The notes under the pieces are model-generated. The model saw nothing but the letters and a program-made list of their open reading frames with translations. It had not been told where the DNA came from and did not search any database. Shown here piece by piece: positions 22,870-36,919 of a stretch of DNA of 64,000 bases (position 1 is its first letter; each line of letters opens with the position of its first letter). A program made the translations under genes and the position numbers. Origin of the DNA: Lumbricus rubellus (taxonomy: Eukaryota; Annelida; Clitellata; Crassiclitellata; Lumbricidae); NCBI GenBank assembly GCA_945859605.1, contig OX243828.1, positions 26,479,949-26,543,948 on the forward strand, read 5' to 3'.

Positions 22870-24002
22870 CTGCAAAAACAAAAATACAACAACTTACCCA
22901 GAGGCATGACTCGTAGAACTGCAACATTATATTATGAGATCATGGTAAGGTGACTCTATAGACCGGTTTAATATATGAATAACTGCCTGGATATCTTTCT
23001 ATCTGTTTCAGTTGGCTTATCAAATCCACAATGATGCAAATTAAGAGGTATAGAGATTGTATCAATGCTTTTAAGATTATTATATTCACTCATTGATAAA
23101 AACAAACAAAAAACCGTCAGGTACAAAAAGCAGCTGATCATTGGTATAATTATACCTAAGATTGTCTTTGTCTATGTCTTTTGAATTCATATAAAGGATG
23201 AGTATACAAAAATTACAGAAATAATGACTTTAAGTTTGCATACTAGGCTAATGAGATTACATAATTTGTCATCATTAATGAGTATAGGGTGGCTTTACAT
23301 ACAAAACGCATGAGATGTTAGAAGGTTTTAAAAGAAAGAAGGTCATAAAAAATATCTAAAACAAATATTAAACATGTATTTCAAATCAAACTGACAAAGA
23401 CTGGGAACTGCTGGATTAGATACAGGACAGCCAAAATGAATCCCTATGAGTATTTGCTTAAGAGAAGCCCAGACGTCTACAAACACAAAGACAGTCTCAG
23501 GTCTCAAGGGAAATTTCTTCACAGATGACAAACAACTGCCGAAGCAATTATTTGCTCCACGCCACCCTGACCGTCTTCACCAAAAATAGCCAACACTAGG
23601 TTTTTTAAAGCAAGGACCAAAGTCATACATCAGAAAGATTATGCCACATCATAAATTTCACACGTGTCCCATGATCGCAGAACGTGTTGTACAACACATT
23701 GGGAACATTCACTATTAACGCTCTTCACGCTTAGCGACAACAAGAGAGTGCACTAAAGCTCGCTGAAAAAAGGAACTACAGGCTTAATAAATTTACACAT
23801 GCAGGAAATACATCCAAAGTCACCGGTAGGTTACTTATGAGGTGCTATAAAAACCAACACAATGTTTGCATTACCGAACTTCTAAATATTAAGCAAATTT
23901 TCTGACGCAGCACTCTTGAATAAGCTTGTGCCCCACACTGGGCTTTCGAGTGGCACTTTAGAAGTTTGGAGATTATGATTACAATTACGAAGGTAGAGCA
24001 AC

Positions 24003-24181
24003 CTGGCTTTGTTGCCCTCGTCAATAAGATCATTGATGTCCTGGAACGATGTCACTGCCAGCTTTGACAAATCCTCGACATACGGACCAAGAATCGGATG
24101 CTCCCTCACTCGCAGGTTGCCCCGATTCTTGGGGTTCAACAGGTCTCTCACATGTTCACAATAGATCTCCATATAGCTCAC
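24003..24181 (-). CDS. KIF1: Kinesin-3 exon: central motor segment with microtubule-facing loops
   Basis: Fifty-nine codons plus two bases. It begins [19 protein letters not shown] and continues through [20 protein letters not shown] to NKAR. The acceptor is ctgtAG|GTG and the donor is GCCAG|gttgct. The split arginine codon is finished by the first base of the next exon, and the sequence there resumes as RTVAATN, the expected family continuation. Confidence 0.96.
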
Positions 24182-24675
24182 CTACAGAAGATGTAAGAAC
24201 TTTAGCTGAATTTAGACCTTAAAAATAGTTAGTTCAAAGCAGCATGACAGATGTTTTCATGCAGCATGCAGAGTCCAGCTGATTTGCTAACAAAAGAATC
24301 CTTAATATCTGATCTTTGGCTGATTTATGTATTTAATCATTCACTTCTTCACTTCTCTGTGACATGCTGCCAGACAGTGATATTAATTTGGCACCATATA
24401 TGTCTGCTAAATGGAACAATTATCTGAAAGTTATTGCTCTTCTTTACATGCCCTCTACCCTTTCCAACATGACAGCTTTCATAAATTTCGTGTCACCTCT
24501 CTTTCATCCAGTGCATGTGTCGCCGTAATAAATGAAAAAAATGTTGTGGTCTAAGCAGCCAAGAATGCTGCATAAACCAGCTGACAGCTAATAATATAGT
24601 CAATAACAACAACAGCAAATGTCAATAGCAAGTAGGTGGTATGGTAATTGATGTCCATTTGTCCGCATTTCCACA

Positions 24676-24706
<31 letters not shown>

Positions 24707-24765
24707 TATTATACAGCAAATATACAAATACACACATAAATACATATATATCTATATTTCATAAA

Positions 24766-24849
<84 letters not shown>

Positions 24850-24954
24850 GTACATATAATACATATGTAGAGATTTTCGTTTAGTAAGTCTAAATGACAA
24901 ACCACAATCAATAACAAACAGTTTCAATAAGGGAGAAGTAGGTCGTGGAACAAA

Positions 24955-25045
24955 GACTCGCATTGTTCCCATTTTTATTGTTCCCATTTTTATTGTTCCC
25001 ATTTTTATTGTTCCCATTTTTATTATTGTTTCCATTTTTATACCC
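24955..25045 (+). repeat. 15-bp minisatellite TTGTTCCCATTTTTA
   Basis: Five tandem copies, the last diverged, in the kinesin intron after the LCEDLF exon. AT dinucleotide runs at 24678-24700, 24770-24797 and 24807-24846 lie close by. Confidence 0.9.
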
Positions 25046-25363
25046 ATGATGAACTCCTGCCAACGCAACTGGTGTAACCCATCCCATCCATAACATCTGC
25101 TAAAACCATGCACCGACATAGGCTCGACATGCAATAACATGTACATGGAAAATTACACAAGAGCTCTTATTTGGCTTGCACAACACGAAGACAAGTGAAA
25201 TGCAAAGCAATACAGAAGTTAATAGATTATGCAGTACAATAAAATCCGATGACACTACCGTCATTGCTCAGAAACGCAATCTGATGCATTTGGAAACGTT
25301 AAGCATCATATTAAAACACTGATCTGTCAAGCACTTATCTAGTATTAAAGAGTAACAACATAC

Positions 25364-25426
25364 CTCAACAGAAAACTGAATCTGACTCTTCCCATCATTT
25401 ATTTTGTTGAACAAATCTTCACAGAG
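25364..25426 (-). CDS. KIF1: Kinesin-3 exon: motor helix after the P-loop
   Basis: Twenty-one codons, phase 0 at both ends, reading LCEDLFNKINDGKSQIQFSVE. It follows the P-loop exon exactly as in vertebrate KIF1 (GIIPQ then LCE(D/E)LF). The acceptor is attacAG|CTC and the donor is GAG|gtatgt. The reading frame runs on for 17 codons past the donor, but the family match stops at the exon boundary. Confidence 0.95.
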
Positions 25427-25999
25427 CTGTAATAACAACAGCAAAAACAATCATGCAAAGGAGATTCTCCACAACGGACCAGTAAAAATACCACAGTTCC
25501 GCTGCCATGTCTGCAATTTTCGGTCATTCGAACTGATATAATACTGCGCACATTACGTGCTGTTTTGCCCCTAAAAGACCGACCATCCCATTCTGAAGTC
25601 AAGTATGTCTCCAAGGAGTCATGTCCAATTGTCCATTCATCTATAAATGGACGCTGCTGTCAGGCCGCAATGTCATGCAATTCTGCACAGCAAAGCCTCT
25701 ATGTATACCATAGCTCCTGCAGAAGAGATGTATTCATTTCTGATGGTTTTCTAGCACACAAACATGTCTTGCACCTAAGCAACTAATCACAAGTTTATCA
25801 GAAGAAATTTCAGCCTAACTTGCATGTCTGCAATATTTCTCAACATCTTCAAACAGAACTTTAATCATTGAATCAAAAGCAAGAATAACCTTGAGTGTCC
25901 CAGAAAAATCCTTAAATCGCATGCATGTTTAGCATTTCATGGTGACCGTTTCTATGAGTCTATTCATGCAGAGATTGTCTCCCAAAAACTTCAGCAATT

Positions 26000-28900
26000 A
26001 TAAAATCACTTTCTAGCTTCAGTTTGACTATAACACAAGCTAAACCGATGTGATCCACTTGCTCTGTAACATACATTGCACAGTGCATGCTCTAAGTAAA
26101 ATGTAAGCAACCATTTGCCAAAAATCTTGAAAGGTCATAACATTATGAGAGGTTGCCACAAAAATATCCAACTATACTCAGGGCTCAAAGTGTGACTGCA
26201 CCCACACACTTATTTTAAAATCTGAATGCCGCCTTGCCACTTAATTAGCCAACACAGCCAGGAATAGTATGGGGCGTTCAGGCACTTGTTTTGATACACT
26301 TTAAACACTAACTATATACTTTGTGAAAAACCAATGCCAAAGTTAACAGTAAAATATGAAAGATACAAAGAGCAGCGAAATGAGAGATCTGTCTGAATGA
26401 GATAAATTCATCCTGACTGTGCATTGAGCACTGATGGATAAGATAAAAAGCAGCAGCAGAAACTGAGTTGCCATCTCGCATCACATAGCAACATTCAAGA
26501 AGCAGAAACATAATCAAATGAAGCATTGCTTTCAGCTTTTATCCCGCCACCGGCTGCAACGAACGAGACAAGCCAGTGAATACACTGTCATTATCGATGA
26601 CACCGAAAAACTCACGACGTCCGCAATTGCTCACGGCATTTCAGTCGCAACCAAGCAAGCAAGTCTCAGATGAAATCCACTGCCAGAGTCATCGCTCTGT
26701 GCACTGCGCATAAAAGCCTGCTTCCTCTTCCCCCTGCTCTCCTGAATCGGTCTTTGAAAAACCGCTGCTAAGTAATTTATGATGCTGCGACTTGCGACTT
26801 TGTTTCCTTAACCAAAGGCGGCAACAGCGTTGGCAAGAACGTTGGCAAGAACTTCCTCGGTAGGAACATGATTTACAAGCACCACGGAAATTCCAACACA
26901 TCGCTCGTCGATGTCTCAAGCTGTAAGGCCGGCAAACATCAGCTAATGAACACTTCGAATGCCACAGGAGAATTGGTTTCTGTACAGCAAGGACAAGCAC
27001 AGACAGAAGTTGAATGACAACACCACCTTCGTCACCCTCGTCATCTGCCTGTAATTTATCGCAACGTACTACTATAAAAGATTGCAATTAAAAATAGGAG
27101 AGTTTTCCAATGGTATAAAAGCATCCAGAATTTGAACACATTAGGCGCAAATTATGCAATTTGGAGGGAAATGTGGGTGCCTTGGGATCCCTAAATATTT
27201 CCTTATTGTCACGACATTTTACAGGTGTTATTATGAAAACATATGGAAACTTTCTAGAGGGAACTGGAAAGTAAATTTAATACATAGGCTTAAAGAAAAT
27301 AAACAGTTAACTAAATGTAATTTTGCATCCTTCTGTGAGTCAGTTTACAGTGTACACTCGCTACAGCAGCTGCATATGCGGAACTCTTACCATGTGACCA
27401 CTATTATTTTGTACTCAGTCCGACCACTACTATTTGGCCAAATATCGAAAAGCTATCTGGCCCGCTATTCGGCCCCGAAGCAAATGCAAGCAAATGCTAA
27501 GTACAGCCCTAATACATTGTTGTAATCGCCTTCTAAGAAACCTCTCAAACTACATGGCCACCTAGCACGTGTGTGACGTGTATCAAGACAGGTGTAACTA
27601 AGCGGAAAACGGAATGGAAGTCGGCTTACAATCCTACTCAACAACTTCCACTTGGCTTCTTTGCAAGAATAAAAACAAAGCAGGCACACTGAATTCGCCT
27701 GATTTCTGGAAAGGCACTGAAAAGGAGCAGGTAAACATGACTAAACGTGTCCTGTAAGACTTTAGTATTGTGGGCAAAGTACTACAGGTGTCATGCCCAT
27801 TTGTATGGGCACCTGCCTCCCAAAGGTAATGGATATTGGAAACCAATAATAATCAATGATGTGCAAAAATGCCCCCAGTAACGGCACGTTACAGCACTGT
27901 AGAAATTGTTGCAGTCATTCATTCACTCATTCTCCTTCAGCTAACGAACAATGTCGCCTCAAGCAAGCAGGCAAGCAGCCGGAAATTGATTCAATATCAA
28001 TGTACTTAAACTCTGCCATGAAAGTCGCCCTGACAAACTAATTAAAGCCAACAACGAGCAGCACGAATGTGTTGCATTCCTCAGGCAAAAAACAAATAGC
28101 TTATGCATGACATGCTAATTTATTGATTTCTGTAGATTGTGTTAATATTGTGACACGAAAAGCGTCAATATTGACTTCAAGACTGAAGAAAAAGTAGTAA
28201 AAAAACCTAACCTACCAGATAATTATCACTCTCGGCATCCCATGAGCACTGTGATGGAGTCTGCTAAGACAGTACATGACTAAAAGTCTAAAACCATCCC
28301 ACAGGTATAATAAATCTTGTACTGAAAAATTTCTGCTCCATAGTGTTCCTTTCGGTTTCTTAAATAATTTATAGACACATTATTGAGTTTCCTGCTTGAT
28401 AGCTAATTCAAAGAATCACTCCCACGACAGCAAAATAATCTAATAAGCTGCAATTATGTCTCTTCGTCAATCCTCTCTAAAATTGTAAGTCCACACCTTT
28501 ACAGCCCTTCTTCACACAAAGCCTAAATCATTGATACCCCTGGAATAAGTCATTTGTGCAATTCTCTTTCCATGTTGTCCAATTGGTCTACTTCCTGTTT
28601 CAAATAGACCTGGCAGCTGTATTTCAACTGTGGCTGACCAGTCATTTGTGCAAACTTAGTTATACTATCCTTGTCCTCACCCGTTGTTCTCCCAAACATT
28701 CCGATTTAAAGGTCGAATTAGCTTTTTTCAACACCTTGAGCAGTTTGCCTTGAATGTCATGTGCTCTTTTGCATAACCGTTCCCAAATTCCTTTCATCCT
28801 CCATCATTTTCAATACTTCACCTCATTCCATTTCATTCAAAAACTCTTTCCCCATGAGCATCGCCAAGCACTTCCCGAAATCAAAGAGCATCTGCAATAG

Positions 28901-30830
28901 ACCTTCTCGTGTAGCCTCCCCACCTGTTTCAAAGCAAAACTGCACTTGGACATCGTAATCCACTAAACTGACTAGAGTCAGATTCTTCTCAATTTTTGGC
29001 AGATTTGGCGATGACGAATTGGCCAAGCAACACAACAGAAGATGTGAATATGTGGTCATCTAATACAGCATGAAATAGCTCAGAAGATCATACATGGGAA
29101 ATACAACACCACGTACGAAGTCAAGGCTAGTCAAACAACATCCATCACTTCTGCCTGAAATTAGACATGTTCGGCTACAAAAGCCTTCACATCTCAGCTA
29201 ACAAACAAGTGCATCAAGAGATAGCCACCGTATTATGGATGGCCACACTCGACTTCATAAATCCTTCATGGATCTGCAAGCTCCCTCACTCTACTGCTAC
29301 AGAAAACCCGATGCAATGGGTGAAAAAGGTGAAAGAAACACAATTATTCTCAGAGTTCCTGTGATAATTCTCATGCATTGTAACACTAATACAAAGTAAT
29401 GCAATGCAATTATGCAAGTGATTTAATCCAGTGTAAATAATTAAATAATACAAAGAAATGTAAAATGTTATGTGAATACTTTAATGTGAGTTAAAATAAT
29501 GTAATAGAATGTAAATAAGTCATTATAAATACCGTAGTTGAATGTAAATAACATAATACAAATACTGCAACTGTGTCACTCTACATTACACTACTGCATT
29601 ACATTATTGACTGCATTTTATGTGCAAAACAGAAGTAATTCATAAGCCATATTAAGTGTAAAAACTGGTAATGTTCAACAGAGAGCTAAATCCCAAAGGA
29701 GCTTTGGTTGCTTCCTGGGGACTTTTGCTGTTCAAAGCATTTTTTTTCAATGCACACCTGCACTTTTTGCTTTAGCGTGCAGTTCTACATAAAATGTGCA
29801 GTTCTAAATGGATTTGTGCAGTTGTAGAAGCACTTGTGTGCAGATGAATACAGTAAAAAAAAAAGGATCAATGTCATCTGATTGTAATGTGATCTGATTG
29901 CGAGTAATTTACCATGTAACATGGAAAGGGAAAGAAGGGGTGGTGTGAAACTTTCAAAAAATTTCCTAAAAGAAACATTGCCATGCTAGAGTCGGGAGAA
30001 ATTCTGAATAGTCCCACTGAAGAGGTGCTATATAAATTCTTCAATGAATGAATTCTTCAATGAATGAATATTAGATTAGATTTTAAAGTAGAATCTTTGG
30101 AGTTGAAAGAAAATCAATTAGATGTAAATAACACCTAAAGTTCGACATTAAGAAGGCTTAACAATCAATCAATGTGTGACTTGTTGGTTTGTCACTAGAC
30201 TAGATTTGAAAAGATCAGAATAGACTGGATAGGACATAGTCCATTACAAGCCTGAGATTTATGTCAAGGTAACCATGCGTAATTATTTCCATAACAACAA
30301 CTACAAAAACAATCCAAATGTCTTACTGCCATTGCTTCAAAAAACAGGTCTTTGTATGGCAAGAACTTGATAAATTCAGAATTAAGACTGCATTCTCCAG
30401 ATATCTTTAACCCTTAGGGATCTTAGGTAACATACTTTGACAGACAATAGGAAAATAGCAATATAAGGAAAATAATAATAACAATAACATAAATTAATTT
30501 GAACATTCATTCTTTGTGAGGCTTTACTGCTACAGCTTCAAGGTTTCACCTCTTCAAGACAACTACTCAGAAGTGCTCTTGAACTTCAGTATATGGCTAA
30601 AAAGGACAGTTCTGAGATGTGTATACGAAGAATCACAGTGAACTCTGGGGAATTAGCACAGACACAAAGGGAGCCCATGCAAAGCAAGGGCCAACCACCA
30701 AGAAGACACAATTCAGCCTGGTGGCTGTGTGGACAAAAGTGACGAAGAGCATACCCTGCTCTGTAATGATGAATAATAACAGCAACATTAACAATATAAC
30801 TATTATGAATAACAACAGTAATAAGATTAC
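26000..30830. other. Long kinesin intron without a recognised gene
   Basis: Spans most of the intron between the P-loop and LCEDLF exons. It contains a GC-rich open stretch (26690-27087, minus) and an open stretch at 28820-29060 (minus) reading VDYDVQVQFCFETGGEA then LLQMLFDFGKCLAMLM. The second looks protein-like and may be a decayed retroelement or gene fragment. Neither matched a family known to me. LINE/SINE tail fragments lie at 29990 and 30545. Confidence 0.5.
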
Positions 30831-31010
30831 CTGGGGAATGATACCGCTCTGGCCTGGCTTATCTGTGCCCATCATTGTGTAGCTCTTTCCAGCTCCCGTC
30901 TGTCCATACGCAAACACGCAGACGTTGTAGCCCTCGAAAGCATGCTGAAGCATTTCCAGGCCAATGTCGCGGTAGACCGACTGCTGGTCCGCAAACTGCG
31001 GGTCGTCAGG
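30831..31010 (-). CDS. KIF1: Kinesin-3 exon: P-loop (nucleotide-binding) segment
   Basis: Sixty codons, phase 0 at both ends. It contains [18 protein letters not shown] followed by [15 protein letters not shown], the Walker A P-loop that binds ATP phosphates in kinesin motors, then GIIPQ. The acceptor is ttgccAG|CCT and the donor is CAG|gtaatc. No substitution is seen in the GxxxxGKS/T core, so the motor should be catalytically competent. Confidence 0.97.
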
Positions 31011-31099
31011 CTGGCAACAAGAAATGCACAAATTTTACAAATATTGCTTTGGAAATTTTTGAAAAAATTGCTGCTGCTAATAATTAGTTAAGCACTTGC

Positions 31100-33085
31100 C
31101 TTGTCATGCACATGGATTCAAGGCCATATAATTATATATATATGCAGTTCAATGTCATGCATACAAATTGAAGTTCAAGACTCATCCTGTATAACTTTAA
31201 TCTTAGTACCAAATTACCTTTCCCACAAGTTTGTTGCACTAGGTCCTATAGGACTACCTAATTGCAAAAAGAAATAATGAAATGAGGCTGATGATTAAAA
31301 TCCTACCCCTCTCTGGATAAGCATCCAGCCCTTTTGATCAACCTCGCAGATCTGTGAACAGTGCAACCTAATGCTTTATGTATCTCTGCTTCTGAAAACA
31401 AGGGTGACCCTTCCCACAACCCTCTGTTCCTCCAATTCCATTGCTGATCTGTAAAATATTTATTTTCCATGGCTCCTATTCAGCCAAAAACAACCAATCT
31501 GCATGCCTACAATTTCTTCCAACCTCCAAAGACCAACTGCTATCTCCTTCAAGACCTAACTCATCTCTGGCCACTTCGATTATATGCTCGAAATCTAGTT
31601 CTTCACATGGTATCTCAGGACAATCCCTCTGAGTTGATGCCGTGCTCGTAAATAAGCTCCTGCCCAGCACCTGTAGCTTTCAATGTTTAGCGATATACAT
31701 TTCTCGAGTCTACGCACCCTTAAACACCTTAAGTATATGTTTATGTAACCAATACCACCAAGGTAGACAAAATATTGTGCTAGTTCCATTCAGTCATAAT
31801 TTATCACCGCAGACAGAGATGTCCAATGCAATGAACATTAAATGGCTATCATAGTATAACCATTATTAAAACCACCACAACCGCCATCACCACTTTCAGG
31901 CGACGACTCTACAATGGCATTTCTGCAAACTTGTATTATTTTAAATAACATTTCACTAGGCCGTCCTTCAGTCATATCATCATAGCCTACAGATCTAATA
32001 CAAGGACCATTTATAATAAATAAAAATCTCTATTGAAACGGCTGCAAACGCACAGCGCTGAACATCATATAATTATAAGAGGTCGTTGATTGCTGCGCAC
32101 ATTGCATGTACAGTGTACAAGTTATGCAGCAATCCTAATTAACATCCAACTTAGCAACTAACAGAACAGGCAGCCTGCAATACATGGCGATAATAGCAGC
32201 CTACAAAGCATAATTATATCCACCCTAACCACGACCGTCTGAATCACTCCCTAACTCGGGTCCACTGATCTGCTTGTCAGTGTGTTATCCAAAGAGCTAT
32301 CGGGCACCCGAGTTTATTGATAACAACGAAAATCTTATATTTTATTACTATCCATTGAATTCACCTGCCAATTCGAGCCCTCCATAAGTTTTGAACACAC
32401 GAATACCGCGAATAAAAACATGGAAAAGTAAGTAAGCTTATGTAGCAGAATTTCTAAAGGGCGTTGTTCGAAATCAGAAAAATGCATATACGTACACATT
32501 ATTAGAGACTTTAATAGTTCACTAAAAGCCTACTCTAACGTGTATATAATGACCCGTAGGCCTAACCAACTATGAGGCTATTGTGCAAGAAAACCACTAC
32601 ATGCTTCGTCTTTCCAACATAGTAATGCGCTACATAAATTACCCGAGTGCTGCGTACCACTTCTATTCGAGGTCATTGATTGCCCCGTACCAACGACCTT
32701 TACATTGAATGACGTCACCGACGTTGATTTAAAGCACGATGTATAGGAATTCTTAATTTTACATCTAATCGTGATTTAAAGCTTTAAAGTTTGATTTTTG
32801 GTTATTTTCTAGAATGGCAACCATTGAATTGGCATAAAAGTGTGAAATAATAATAGAAATGTTAGTTAGTTAATTAATGTTAGTTAGTTAGTTAGTGGTA
32901 TGTACACCTGAAGGCATAGTCTGCGCAGGTCAGAGGCCATATTCGTAATCGTAATCTCGAGATTTCTACAGCGCCCACAAAAGCGAAGTCACGGGAACCA
33001 GCTTATTCACAGGCGCTCAATCAAAGCAAAATCGATAAGCAGCGGATATTCCTTAAGAAGTGTTGATTTCTTCCGACGCTACAAT
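31100..33085. other. Kinesin intron segment with no recognised feature
   Basis: Low-complexity AT-rich sequence with scattered short ORFs. A SINE/LINE-tail-like piece (ACAGCGCCCACAAAAG...AGGCGCTCAATC) occurs at 32969-33019. Nothing else could be supported. Confidence 0.55.
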
Positions 33086-33089
33086 TTCT

Positions 33090-34690
33090 GGCAATCCTGT
33101 CAACGGCGGTTTTAAATTCCGATGGCGGTCATAAATTCCAAAACACTGTTTTCAAGGTCGAAATAATTGATGTCAATCGCGTCATTCAATAGTTGCTATC
33201 CAACTTCTATTTAGATAACAATTTTTTGTCAATCCAGCTCCAGTTAGGCAAGAACATTTTCGTCAATCGATCCAGCTTCAATTTCAGCAGAATGACTGCA
33301 CAAACCCTAGAACTAACCCTAACCGACCCTCACGACGCCTAACCTGACTCCTGAGCCCTAAACGACCCTCACGCATATACCCGAATCCCAAGCCGTATTG
33401 CACTTCAGAGATATTTCATTTCCGTAAACTGGAAGTTGGATGAACAATGAAAACATGATACTACTGCTGACATATTGCAGTATCATTAGAAGCTGGATGA
33501 GCATATTAATTAACAGAAGTAGAAGTTTAATGACCGACGAAATCATGGTTTTATACTAATTTGTCACCATAAAACTAGAGGCTGGATGAACGATCAAAAT
33601 ATTTTTAGTTGAAGTAGAAGTTGGATGAATAACGGAACTGTTATATAGTAGAATTAAAAGCTGGATGAGCGATGAAAAACGACTAAAACATGTTTTAAAT
33701 AAGTTTACGTTGCTATACGGCTTGGGATTCGGGTATATGCGACCCTCACGCGCTAAATCCTGCTTCTATTTCGTCGACAAATATTTTCCATCGAATTTAT
33801 AAATTTTAAACGGCGAGACGCGTAAAACACGGTGCTGAAAACACGGACTATATACACAATATAAAAACAGTGTAATAATTTAAAACCGCCGTTGACAGGA
33901 TTGCCCAATTTCTCACATACTGCTGAGTAAGACAGTAAGTTTGTTTTACGTGTTTATCAGACCACTCCGTCATTTCGACGGATTATTTCAACGTTATGTA
34001 GAATTCGCGCAGTAATTTCCCACACATTAGAGTTTACTGGTTCAAGGTTTGTATACCGGTAAACGTGTAAATTTTAGCGTCGTAAATTATTCGCACATTG
34101 CAGCATTGTTATTTTTACTCAGTCCAACTTCTAGTTTGGCGAGAATCCTTTTTATCAAATGATTGAATCAAATCAGCTTCTGTTTATACAAAAATTTGTT
34201 TGATCAATCCCGCTTCTATTTCGTCAGCAAATAGTTTTCATCAATTTAACTTCTATTTAATTTAAAATTATTGTTCATCAATCTAACTTCAATTTCAGCA
34301 AGATTTTTTTTTTTTATTAATTCTTCTATATCAATAGAAATTACTTTCATCAATCTGACTTCTATTTAGAAAGAATTTTTTTCGTCAATCCGACTTGCAC
34401 TCGACTAATGCTGAAACCCATGCATTGGCGAATAATTTACGACGCTAAAATACACGTTTACCAACGATTGTTTTAATGAATCCAACTTCTATTTAAATAA
34501 CAAGTATTTTTCATGAACATTTTCATCAATCCAGCTCTACTTTAAGCAAGAGCATTTGGTAAAAAAAATTTCATCAATCCAGCTTCCATTTCAGTAAAAA
34601 TTATTTTTTTTCAATTCGACTTCTATTTAGGTAGAATTCTTTTCATCAATCCAAGTTTGTGTACGATCAGCAGATGGTTTTTTCTGAACT
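33090..34690. mobile_element. Inverted-repeat (foldback-like) complex built on a TTC-ATCAATCC motif
   Basis: Three perfect or near-perfect inverted repeat pairs occur: 29 bp at 33090-33118/33877-33905, 26 bp at 33372-33397/33716-33741, and about 35 bp at 34058-34094/34428-34462. Between them a degenerate motif like TTTTCATCAATCCAGCTTCT recurs many times. It is in plus orientation at 33170-33300 and 33750-34690, and in reverse orientation (AGAAGCTGGATGAACGATGA) at 33430-33690. Long arms of tandem repeats facing each other resemble foldback transposons. No target-site duplication was found and no protein is encoded. Confidence 0.7.
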
Positions 34691-35478
34691 TATGCAGGAT
34701 TTATGTTCTACCCATGGGTTATGTCTTACGCTGAGTTTTTTCAGGAGGTTCTGTCTAGGAGGATGCCTGGCGGGTTAATGTCCATGCCCCAAAATCAATG
34801 CCGGGTCAGCGGTTGCAAACCCGGACAGACTCGGCTCACTTTCAGCCTTGGTGCTACATGCTAAACTACTAGGGAGATCAATATAAATTATGGGTTAATA
34901 TAAAAATACAATGAGGAGGATCTATTGTTTTAGTTTACTTCTCATGGAATGGTGGACTTCTAAGTCCTCTGTTAGGTCAATCTCTTCGAGACCCAACTTA
35001 AAAAGCAATTTGGCAAGAAAACTTGTAAACATAAAATGATTTAAATAGCTGGAACTGTGCTGTTCCATTATTACTTGTCCCTCAGCTGCAAGTTTAGAAA
35101 TGTGATGAGCGAAAATGAAAATCAAGTTCTTTTTATGTAAAAATTGAGTTTTTACTGTTCCTTCTAGCTGCTAGCACATGTATACATAAGAAAAATGTGT
35201 GGCATTTCGTTAAAGCTTGATATTTTGATTGCAGTGTTAAGCTTCATCAATGACATTGCGTTGTGCTGGATTTATCTGTCTGAAGCACTTATGAATTCCG
35301 ACTATTAATCTCTCGTTTAAGTCATATTGAACAATAGCCTAAAGGTGTGCAATTGTACACAGTTTGGATGGCTTCAGTATTTTTGGCGTGGATTGTTTGT
35401 CTTTATGTTTGAGTTTGACTAACTTCGTACTTTATATTCGAAATAAACTGAAATGAAGTCGTCGTAGATGTGATAAAA

Positions 35479-36919
35479 ATGGACAAAGCTGTTATTGGAG
35501 AGACTATGACAAGTGACAACAGCAGGATGGCCGACATGACAACATACATGGAAGTAAAACAATACAAGTGCCAGATATGTCGGAAATCATTTGATCAGTA
35601 TTAGTAGTCTCAAAATGCACACAAGAACCCATTCTGGTGAAAAATCATATGGGTGCCAGATATGTTGGAAATTGTTTGCCTATCCCAGTCATCTGAGAAT
35701 GCATGTAAGAACACATACTGGAGAGAAATCATTCATGTGCCAACTATGTCAGAAATCATTTAACAATGGCAGTACTCTGAAAAAGCACATGAGAACCCAT
35801 ACCGAAGAGAAACCATACAGATGCCAGCTTTGTCAGAAATCATTTAACGGTGGCAGTAGTCTTAAAAGGCACATGAGAACCCATACCAGAGAGAAACCAT
35901 ACAGGTGCCAGTTATGTCAGAAATCATTTAGTGAAGATGGTGGGCTGAAAAAACACATGAGAACACATACTGGACAGAGAGACTATAATTGCCAGCTATG
36001 TCAGAAATCATTTAGTGATGGTAGTACTCTGAAAAGGCACATGCGAATCCATACAGGCGAAAAGCCATACATGTGCAACCTTTGTCAGAAAAGATTTAAC
36101 CAAGGTAGCCATGTGAAAATGCATATGAGAACCCATACTGCTGAAAAACCATATATGTGTGAACTGTGTCGGAAAATATTTCCTCAAGGATGTCATTTGA
36201 AAGCGCATATGAGAACCCATACTGGCGAAAAGCCATACAGGTGCCAGCTATGTCGGAAATTATTTTATGAAGCTGGTAATTTGAAAAAGCATATGAGAAT
36301 CCATACTGGAGAAAAGTCGTATAAGTGCCAGCTATGTCACAAATTATTCGTCACGGGTGATTCTCTGAAAAACCACATTAGAACACATACCGGAGAAAAG
36401 CCATACTGGTGCCAGCTATGTTGGAAATCATTTTCTGAAGATGGCAACTTGAAAAAGCACATGAGAATCCATACTAGAGAATTACACTATATTTGCCAGC
36501 TATGTAATAAATTATTTAATGAGGGTTATTCACTGAAAATACACATGCAAATTCATACAGGCGAAAAGCCATACATGTGCAAGCTTTGTCAGAAAAGGTT
36601 TAACCAAGGTAGCCATGTGAAAATGCATATGAGAACCCATACTGGTGAAAAACCATATTTGTGTGATCTATGTCAGAGAATATTTACTCATGGTAGTCAT
36701 TTGAAAACGCATATGAGAACCCATACTGGCGAAAAGCCATACAGGTGCCAGCTATGTCAGAAATCATTTTCTGAAAGTAGTAACTTGAAAAAGCACATGA
36801 GAATCCATACTGGAGTAAAGTCATACAGGTGCCAGCTATGTCAGAAATCATTTTCTGAAAGTAGTAACTTGAAAAAGCACATGAGAATCCATACTGGAGT
36901 AAAGTCATACAGGTGCTAG
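35479..36919 (+). CDS. C2H2 poly-zinc-finger ORF, 15 complete fingers, frameshifted at the 5' end
   Basis: An ATG at 35479 opens a frame that reaches the first half of a finger (YKCQICRKSF) and then stops at 35600-35605. One extra T near there would explain the break; the finger continues in another frame and stays open to a TAG at 36917-36919. That frame has 15 complete C-x2-C-x12-H-x3-H fingers with TGEKP-type linkers and helix positions that vary between fingers. Such proteins usually bind DNA in the nucleus. No introns are evident. It sits on the plus strand inside a 13-kb intron of the kinesin gene. The intact core suggests recent function or a very young lesion. Confidence 0.8.

Noticed and set aside
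26689..27087. 132-codon minus ORF in the large kinesin intron
   Set aside because: No family resemblance, no splice context; Arg/Cys-rich composition follows local GC content.
31476..31789. Overlapping ORFs on both strands considered as the missing first kinesin exon
   Set aside because: None contains the expected VAVRVRPF-type motor start, and position downstream of the exon at 44257 excludes it.
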